Below are positions 57,828-64,000 of a stretch of 64,000 bases of DNA, one piece after another. The stretch is taken from assembly GCF_046630445.1 (NCBI RefSeq), contig NC_092341.1:293884001-293948000 (forward strand). Direction: 5' to 3'. Every line of letters begins with the position of its first letter. Position 1 is the first letter of the stretch. The notes beneath the pieces are model-generated. The model saw only the letters and a list, made by a program, of their open reading frames with translations. It had not been told where the DNA came from and made no database searches. This DNA comes from Rutidosis leptorrhynchoides (taxonomy: Eukaryota; Streptophyta; Magnoliopsida; Asterales; Asteraceae). The position numbers and the translations under genes were made by a program.

Positions 57828-58538
57828 TTGTTTGAAAATGGTTTTACTCAAAGTAAAAATGATTATTCTTTATATGTAAAAAACTGTGGTGATGTGTTTA
57901 TTGCTTTACTTGTTTATGTGGATGATATTGTTATTACAGGAAATAATGTGTCTGAAATAGAAAAGTTTAAAACTTTTCTAAAATCTAAGTTCATGATAAA
58001 AGATCTAGGAAAATTGAAATATTTTCTTGGCATTGAAATTTTAAACACAAATCAAGGTGTTTGTTTGTCTCAAAGAAAGTACTGTTTAGAACTTTTAAAT
58101 GATTATGGTTATTTAGGTGTTAAGCCAATTGGTTCTCCAATTGAACCAAATTTGTGTGTTGCTTGTGAACCAAGTGAAAAGGATCATTTAATTTTCAACT
58201 TAACTAAATATCAAAAGTTGGTTGGAAGATTGATCTATTTGACTTTAACCAGACCTGATATTGCTTTTGCTATTTATGTTCTTAGTCAATATATGCATGC
58301 TCCATTGCAATCTCATTTGAACCTTGCTTTTAGAGTCTTAAGATATCTTAAGAGCTCTCCTGGGAAGGGTTTACATTTGATGAAAGGCGATGATTTTTCT
58401 TTATATGCATATTCTGATTCAGACCGGGGAAAATGTAAATTGGATAGAAAATCAGTCACTGGTTATCTAGTCTATTTTTGTGGATTCTTAGTTTCTTGGA
58501 AAAGTAAAAAAACAAGTTGCTATCTCCAGGTCCTCTGA
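57828..58538 (+). pseudogene. Copia reverse transcriptase C-terminal half and RNase H start
   Basis: The catalytic YVDD is intact at residues 30-33 of this frame (VYVDDIVITGN). KDLGKLKYFLGIEI and LVGRLIYLTLTRPDIAFA follow, then RNase H begins at YSDSDRGKCKLDRKSVTGY. The frame ends at a shift near 58520; RNase H goes on in another frame. Confidence 0.9.
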
Positions 58539-58896
58539 TGAAGTAGAATATAGGGTCACGGCAACAACTGCTTGTGAAATTATTTGGCTATAAAATTTAC
58601 TTCATGATCTTAATATTAAGATCAATTTACCTGTTGATCTTTACTGTGATAATAATTCTGCTATGCAGATTGCTTCAAACCCTGTTTTCCATGAAAGAAC
58701 CAAATATTTTGATATAGATGTACATTTTATAAAAGATAAAGTTTGCACCGGTGTTATAAAACCTGAAAGGGTTGATTCTCAAAATCAATTGGCTGACATT
58801 TTAATTAAAGGTCTTAGCATAAGACAACATCATTTTTTGGTTGAAAGATTGGGTCTTATTGATTTATTTAAAAATAAGTTTGAAGGGGAATGTTAA
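58539..58896 (+). pseudogene. Copia RNase H C-terminus
   Basis: Continues with a DEVEYR block, a TAA near 58591, then CDNNSAMQIASNPVFHERTKYFDIDVHFIKDKV and LADILIKGL, ending FEGEC. The stop codon overlaps the start of the 3' LTR. Confidence 0.87.
58882..58890 (+). other. Polypurine tract of copia element E
   Basis: GAAGGGGAA immediately before the 3' LTR, overlapping the end of RNase H. Confidence 0.85.
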
Positions 58897-59392
58897 CTTT
58901 ATACAAGCTTATTTTTAAATACTTATTGTTCTTTTCTTATTCTTTGGATTCTAGAAAATGCTGGTTAAAAGGATAACTGGAAAGGATTTGCAATACAAGT
59001 ATTTATAAAGTTAAGGGGCTTATTCTGGACAAAGTGATTCTAGTAGCAGCTTATTGGACTTGCTTAGCAGATTGGGTTGTTATTTACTTTGGGCTCAAGG
59101 CTTCATTTTCTTCATTTAAATATGCTGTTCAAGTGCTAGGGTTGATACATACACACATACTCTCATTCAGCCGATTGTTGTTTTCTCTCATTCTACAAAC
59201 CCTAATCTTGAGATTGTTCAGTTTTCTTTTCATCTTAATATACAATCACATATTGTGATTGTGGTATTCTGTATTTTGTGAGATTGTTTAGAGTTGAATC
59301 AGATTAAACTGATTCTTCATATTGCTGTAATCGACTTTGTGATTGTGAATATTGGTTGAAAGATTATTTTCATAGATCTGTTTAATTTTACA
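58891..59392 (+). repeat. 3' LTR of copia element E
   Basis: 502 bp, starting TGTTAACTTTATACAAGC and ending TTTAATTTTACA, followed by TSD TGTCC. Confidence 0.93.
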
Positions 59393-59397
59393 TGTCC

Positions 59398-59560
59398 AAC
59401 CGGGAGACTCAAGAAATTGAATGGAAAAGAACCTGCAGCACAACCCAGAATCATGGCTAACGGGCAATTTCTCACGGTTAAATCCCACACCAAATAAAGA
59501 TTATTTAAGAAGGTTGATTTTCGGTCCCGAAATAATAATAAAAACAACCTAGAATGGTGA
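59398..59560 (-). pseudogene. LINE reverse transcriptase, right part
   Basis: On the minus strand this reads KSTFLNNLYLVWDL ... LGCAAGSFPFNFLSLPVG, the classic LINE RT block before the WxxII segment found at 43790-43881. Removing the copia element and one TSD copy joins the two without a frame change. Confidence 0.85.
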
Positions 59561-60917
59561 TGAGATTCAACACATTTAGAAATTAGAAATTAGAAATTAT
59601 AAATTACAAATTACAAAATAGAACCTACATAACCTCTTTTTAACCTTCTCAATGATGCAATCCAAATATCTAGGTTGATTTTCACTCCGTTCAACATGGC
59701 CGGTAGCTTTTCAGTCTCATTGTCTATACGTACAAATTACAATAACTCACAATTTAAGATTATACTCCGTATATTTAGTACCTTGAACAAATATGAAAAT
59801 TCAAGTAGATTCTTATAAAATAATTGAACGGATTAAAAACCAAAAATCTTAAAGTGTATGTTGTAAGTGGTTGCAGAATATACATCGATTTATTAGTAAT
59901 AACATGTTGGAAATTTATTTATATATTCTTTAATGTTTTGCTTGTAAATAATTAGCACAACGGGAGTCGGGAACTATATAGTAAGCAACACCACATGCTA
60001 TGAAAGTCAACAGTTGACATTTTAATTATCGGGGAAAACGTTTTAAAGGTCAGTAGTTGACATTCTAATTAAACATAAGCGTCAAGGAAAAAGTTTTAAA
60101 TATGTTATTCATTGATAGTTAGTTAACTCGTCGTAATTGAACTTATAACATAGAATATCGATTACTGCGTATTAAATAGTTAACTGATAATAATCAATAC
60201 AAAAACGACTCAAAATATAAAGATGGCAGGTGATGTTTTGGTATTATTAGACTACTACGGTTAAGTTATTTACATGCATTTTTGTGCAATTGGAAGATTA
60301 ATCTAAGCAAATACGTTATATACCGTTTTATCTATTCTATTAACTACATAATTTATCAATGAACTAATTAAATATACTCCTTACGGCGCTTTACGTGCAG
60401 CTGTTACAAGGCCGCAGTCATAATTAAGCCATGAATGTGCAACGTGGGATGAACGTGGTGTTGTTGGCATTAAACTTAATTTGTGACAAATAATCTAACC
60501 ATACTTAGAGGTGAAAATTTTCACCATAACGGAACAGAAAATTTATTTTTCTATTATTATTTTTTTTTTTACTAAAATAACGATTACTATGACAAATAAA
60601 AATCTCAATCAATACATGAATGAACCTTTAAACTGATATAACCAATTCAAATAAAACTGTTATCAAAAGTAAACATGCAAAAACAAAAAATTAACAAAAC
60701 AAAATAACAATTAACAAAACAAAATAGACGATACACAGAACAAAAAATTTCACCGTAATAATTCTACATCAATAATTATGGTAAATGCACATATTTACAT
60801 ACGTGGTATATTATAAGGGCCGATCCCGAAAACTTAAGTATCTAGAACGAAAAAGAAAAAAAGAAGTCCCTTAGCCCCTAACGACTCAGTTGTGTACTTG
60901 TGTTCCCCTAGTTTCTC
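59561..60917. other. AT-rich intergenic stretch
   Basis: No gene seen. A short AAATT-type repeat lies at 59573-59615. A degraded minus-strand LINE-like segment at about 59630-59700 repeats the same protein region as 43800-43880, probably from an older LINE copy. The rest shows nothing I can name. Confidence 0.5.
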
Positions 60918-60931
60918 TGCTTTTGAGATAT

Positions 60932-61782
60932 ATTTTTTTTTTTTTGAAAAGCAAGAAGGACTTATATTAAACAAACACGAATAGTACATGGTTGACTGGT
61001 CAACCTTAACAGCACGATACATCACGAAAGAAATAAGAAAAACAAATTACATCGCCTTAAGCTAATTGCAAAGATTGCAACTAACAAAAGGGGTTAAAAC
61101 TAAGGGTGTGAGAACCATTGTAGCCAATCCATAATATGACCCTTGCAACGTCGTGAAATCCAATCATATGAAAGAACTTGAACCTCGCTAAATAAAGATG
61201 GGACCGTCTCGAGCTTATTCTTGAACATCTTTGCATTTCTATTCTTCCATAGAATGTAACAAACCACCCAATATACCGCTTGCCATTGATTCTTTTTATG
61301 ATCCTGTGCTACACAACCGAAAGTACCATTAAAAATATCCTCAAACCCGAATATAGCCGAATTATACCCCCACCATTTAAGAACTTTAGCCCAAATGTCT
61401 TTTGCCACTTGACAAGAAAAAAGTATATGCTCCACCGTCTCAATGTCACCATCACAAATCGGGCATCTCACACTATTCAAGTCGATGCCCCGTTTATCTA
61501 ACTCGAATCTTACCGGTATACGTCCTAATCTCGCCCGCCAAATAAACACCTCCACTTTTTTTGGAACCAAACCATTTCGCAACGACTCAATAGAATTAAC
61601 CGCACGTGGTAGAATGATTTTGTCAACAATAACCGAACAGTCCTTGACCGTATAAATGCCCTTCGAATTAAGATTCCAGCTCCAACAGTCTTTTTTACCT
61701 TCGGTCACCTGCAAGTTCCGAACAGTATCACGTAACTCATTTAGTTCACTATTCGTTCGGCCCATCGGTGGATAGGCCCAAT
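60932..61782 (-). mobile_element. 5'-truncated LINE insertion
   Basis: 851 bp flanked by the perfect 14-bp duplication TGCTTTTGAGATAT (60918-60931 and 61783-61796). A poly(A) tail (T run at 60933-60945 on the plus strand) marks the 3' end. It holds only the C-terminal LINE coding region. The long TSD, poly(A) tail and 5' truncation show target-primed reverse transcription. Confidence 0.93.
61100..61765 (-). CDS. LINE C-terminal region with zf-RVT domain (partial)
   Basis: 221 codons open to a stop just before the 3' UTR. It shows the plant zf-RVT pattern: VPKKVEVFIWRARLGRIPVR, then C-P-I-C-DGDIETVEHILFSC and DIWAKVLKWW, with the tail WLQWFSHP. The domain follows RT in L1-type LINEs. The RT and endonuclease are missing through 5' truncation, so this is a fragment even though the frame is clean. 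The clean frame suggests a recent insertion. Confidence 0.9.
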   Translation of the reverse strand: MGRTNSELNELRDTVRNLQVTEGKKDCWSWNLNSKGIYTVKDCSVIVDKIILPRAVNSIESLRNGLVPKKVEVFIWRARLGRIPVRFELDKRGIDLNSVRCPICDGDIETVEHILFSCQVAKDIWAKVLKWWGYNSAIFGFEDIFNGTFGCVAQDHKKNQWQAVYWVVCYILWKNRNAKMFKNKLETVPSLFSEVQVLSYDWISRRCKGHIMDWLQWFSHP

Positions 61783-61796
61783 TGCTTTTGAGATAT

Positions 61797-62060
61797 TTGA
61801 TTGTTGTTTTTGAGCCTATTGCGTTTCACATTCGCTGCTTCAATTGTGTTTTCGTAAGTCTCATGTTCCTCAAATCTCCGATTGTGTTTATATGTAAAAA
61901 AAAAATTGGCCAGCTAAAAACCTTATGCCCCGAGCTATCGATCGGCTTACTCCCCCTTTGGGTAGGCCATATATATAATATAATATTGTATATATTTATC
62001 TAAACATAGTCCTAAAAGTTGTACTTCGTACTTAAACAAATATTGTGATCATAAATAATA
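61797..62060. other. Flanking sequence without a gene
   Basis: A 73-codon frame (61782-62003) overlaps the LINE TSD and is not supported. Nothing else was recognised. Confidence 0.4.
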
Positions 62061-62227
62061 CATCCCTCTGTCAAATATTACTTGTCACCGAACAAAAAAC
62101 GCATAATTTAAGAAATGTTATCATTAAATTGAATTTTTTTTTCTTTTACTTTATACCTTACTTTTTGCCTTAAATGCATAAAGTAAGTGTATTTATTTAT
62201 TTATAGAAAGACATTTAATTTGAGACA

Positions 62228-62766
62228 TCTCAAATTATATACCTATATCTAAAAAGTAAAGTGGAAATGAATAGTACTATTCATTTTTTCACTTTTCGCA
62301 AACTTAACTTCTTAACTTTTATTAAAATACAAATCGAACCCCCCACTTTATACGTATATTTTTCCCCAAATTTCACAAGCTTAGCCCCCTAACTTTTATT
62401 AAAATACAAATCGAACCCCCACTTTACTAACTTTTTTTTACTAATATTCAATTTTCACAAACTTAACCCCCTAAATTTTATTAAAATACAAATCGAACCC
62501 CCGCTTTATACGTAATGTTTTTTCAAATTTCACAAACTTAACACACTAACTTTTATTAAAATACAAATCGAACCCCCACTTTACTAACTTTTTTTAAAAA
62601 AAAATAAAACCCGAACGCTAAAAGAAGCAACTTTCACAAAAGGAACAACCCTTCAATGTTATGTCGAAAAAAATAATTCTTTTTTACAAAATAGATCAAG
62701 ACTTTTTTTTTTTAACTCGCATTCAAAACGGAGCCCCCGACACGAAGCGATGGCTCCACAACTAGT
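62228..62766 (+). mobile_element. Non-autonomous Helitron with internal minisatellite
   Basis: It starts TCTCAAATTATATACC after an A and ends with a hairpin (GGAGCC at 62730-62735 and GGCTCC at 62752-62757) followed by ACAACTAGT and a host T. The CTAGT end and A/T target match Helitron rules. The interior carries four tandem units (see 62289-62600). No gene. Confidence 0.7.
62289..62600. repeat. Minisatellite within the Helitron
   Basis: Four units of about 70-85 bp sharing AACTTTTATTAAAATACAAA and TCGAACCCCC.ACTTTA. Two linker types alternate (TATACGTA... and CTAACTTTTTTT...), giving a dimeric higher-order period of about 165 bp. Confidence 0.85.
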
Positions 62767-62803
62767 TATAATACTACATAATAAATTAAGGATGGAAGGA
62801 GTA

Positions 62804-63100
62804 GTACAAACATGTTAAGAAAATGGTTATAAGCAAGTTAGTGAGGTAATTATTAACGTGTTAAGATTATTTAATGTATGTTTTAAAAGCTTAAATATAA
62901 CTCTTTGAGCTATGTTTATGAAATTTCATAATATAATTATAAGTAATAAAAAATCTAATCATATTAACTCACATATCATATGAGTAAAAAATTTGTTTCT
63001 CGGGAGGGACTGATCCTAACTACTTACCCTATAATAATATATACTCCGTAACACACCTCACCTTACACCCAACACGTCACTCTTGCCATCACAATTCGAT
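62804..63100. other. AT-rich stretch, nothing recognised
   Basis: No ORF or repeat that I can support. Confidence 0.4.
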
Positions 63101-63105
63101 ATAGT

Positions 63106-63675
63106 CTAAATGATCACGGTTATGTGGACAAGGGATGTAAGGCGTTTCAAGGATACTATGAAGAAAAAAACGCAATCCAAGATACATTTGACCAAACGAT
63201 CAAGACTTTTACAAGGATGCGGTGAAATCGTACGGTACGAACGGGGAAAAACATAGGCGTTTAAAGAAGCTTCACAATTTTTGAAAACATACCGAAGTAG
63301 CTTACGTCTACTCCGGTCGATGGAGCTGTTATTGGTAGAGGTTTGCGCGATGAGGATGACGATGACATAGTCCATACGATTGATATCACGGACGATAAAG
63401 CTAATGCGCTTTTAGGTGATGATGCGATTCCAAGTCCCATGGGAAGGAATCGAGCAGGGAAACTGGCCAGGAAATCCGCATCTTCCGATGCGACAACTAG
63501 CTCCCGTGGAACAAATTTTTCACGATTTGAGGAGTTAGTTGAAGAAGTTAACACACACAAGACCGACGTTGTACAAAAAATGTTTGAACAAAAGGACACA
63601 ATCACTTGCGCGGAACGTGAAAAAACCGCACTTGAAGCTACAAAATTTAATTTATCACATCAAGTGAAAGTTTAA
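63106..63675 (+). pseudogene. Possible NAM-associated / PIF-type accessory protein fragment
   Basis: The 110-codon frame 63343-63675 starts with an Asp-rich stretch, then RPMG-like SPMGRNRAGKLARK, a Ser-rich linker and a heptad-rich end. Proteins with a NAM-associated C-terminal domain, many linked to PIF/Harbinger transposons, show this order (PxGRxxAK then coiled coil). Upstream, 63106-63342 in broken frames gives GYVDKGCKAFQGYYEEKNA and a HRRLKKLHNF-type piece, which fits the Myb-like part of such proteins with several stops. The match is by general pattern, so confidence is low. Confidence 0.35.
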
Positions 63676-64000
63676 ACATCACGAATCCGAAGGAAAAGAA
63701 ACAGGTTTAGAATTTTCTATTGACTTTGACACACTGTATTTCGAAATATTTTTCCTTCTTCCAATAGTTGATCACCTGCCACAACTATTGGCGACGTTAA
63801 TACGGAGTACTTATTTAACACTCATATATGAAAAACAATAGTCTTTCACGAAAATATTTATAATTAGCAAATAAATATATGGTTATTATGTTTAAGTGTA
63901 CGTGAAAAATGTCGCAACATAAAAAGAGTGTAACTTAACGAGATGTAGGTTGTGAAACGTGATTTAAATTCACACCGTAAAACATGTGGGTTTGAAATAA

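Larger units (their letters stand above)
43887..59392 (+). mobile_element. Element E: Ty1/copia element with nested Helitron and element C
   Basis: It is bounded by TSD TGTCC (43882-43886 and 59393-59397). LTRs are 43887-44392 and 58891-59392, about 4% different by eye. A tRNA-iMet primer site follows the 5' LTR and GAAGGGGAA precedes the 3' LTR. With the Helitron (671 bp) and element C (8.7 kb) removed, it is about 6.1 kb in copia order: gag, protease, integrase, RT, RNase H. It carries several stops and frameshifts and two changed catalytic residues, so it is inactive. It sits in a minus-strand LINE whose RT reads across the insertion. Confidence 0.94.
62061..62801. mobile_element. Stowaway-like MITE split by a Helitron
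   Basis: The left end CATCCCTCTGTCAAATATTA and the right end (complement CTCCTTCCATCCTTAATTTA) are degenerate versions of the Stowaway terminus and are each flanked by TA (62059-62060 and 62802-62803). The interior to 62227 (TTTAAGAAATGTTATCATTA, then a GCATAAAGTAAGTG block) has the look of common plant Stowaway elements. The right 35 bp resume after the Helitron. Confidence 0.5.

Noticed and set aside
59630..59700. A second clear LINE insertion
   Set aside because: Only about 20 codons of weak, frameshifted similarity and no boundaries; mentioned only as a possible older relic.

Overview
The window is nuclear repeat DNA from a flowering plant. Everything recognisable is a plant transposable element: Tekay-like chromovirus Ty3/gypsy elements with tRNA-iMet primer sites, an Athila-type Ty3/gypsy element with a tRNA-Asp primer site, a Ty1/copia element, L1-type LINEs, SINE heads, Helitrons and a Stowaway-like MITE. 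The mix and AT richness suit a eudicot with a large genome; a daisy-family host is my guess, not something the sequence proves. No intact host gene was found. The only possible host-like coding trace is a short fragment near the right edge.

Layout. The window is a nested stack whose layers can be dated by target-site duplications (TSDs). The oldest layer is a minus-strand LINE (42278-43886 and 59398-59560). A chromovirus called D here (enters from the left edge, ends at 42272) lies against or in its 3' part. D's integrase is split by a 38.9-kb non-autonomous LTR element A (205-39104, TSD TGGGA). A contains a solo LTR F (4745-6361, TSD TATTC), a 17.1-kb Athila element (6980-24097, TSD ACATC) and, inside its own 3' LTR, a second non-autonomous element B (28887-37195, minus strand, TSD GTTCG). 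To the right, a copia element E (43887-59392, TSD TGTCC) is inserted in the LINE reverse transcriptase. E itself holds a Helitron (46035-46705) and a third non-autonomous element C (47882-56561, TSD GATTA). The last 4.6 kb hold a 5'-truncated LINE with a 14-bp TSD, a MITE split by a Helitron, and a degraded coding fragment.

Coding content. The Athila element is the most complete. It has gag, protease, reverse transcriptase, RNase H and integrase in one frame broken by two stop codons, then a small basic cysteine-rich ORF, then an Athila ORF-1-like protein that appears to use a 640-bp intron. Its LTRs differ at only about 1% of positions by eye, so it is young. E carries a decayed copia gag-pol. 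D carries decayed integrase and chromodomain-like sequence. A, B and C lack pol and keep only a short conserved gag-like ORF, so they must borrow enzymes from an autonomous relative.

Most interesting signals. (1) A self-complementary 14-mer occurs in pairs exactly 32 bp apart at four places in the Athila element, with flanks that differ but often stay complementary. (2) A hairpin with covarying stem lies just upstream of the polypurine tract in all five Ty3/gypsy elements that show one. (3) A ~60-nt foldback is conserved inside A, B and C. (4) The small Athila ORF has an Arg-rich plus Cys layout reminiscent of plant-virus nucleic-acid-binding proteins. (5) C carries an unrecognised coiled-coil ORF absent from the matching part of B.
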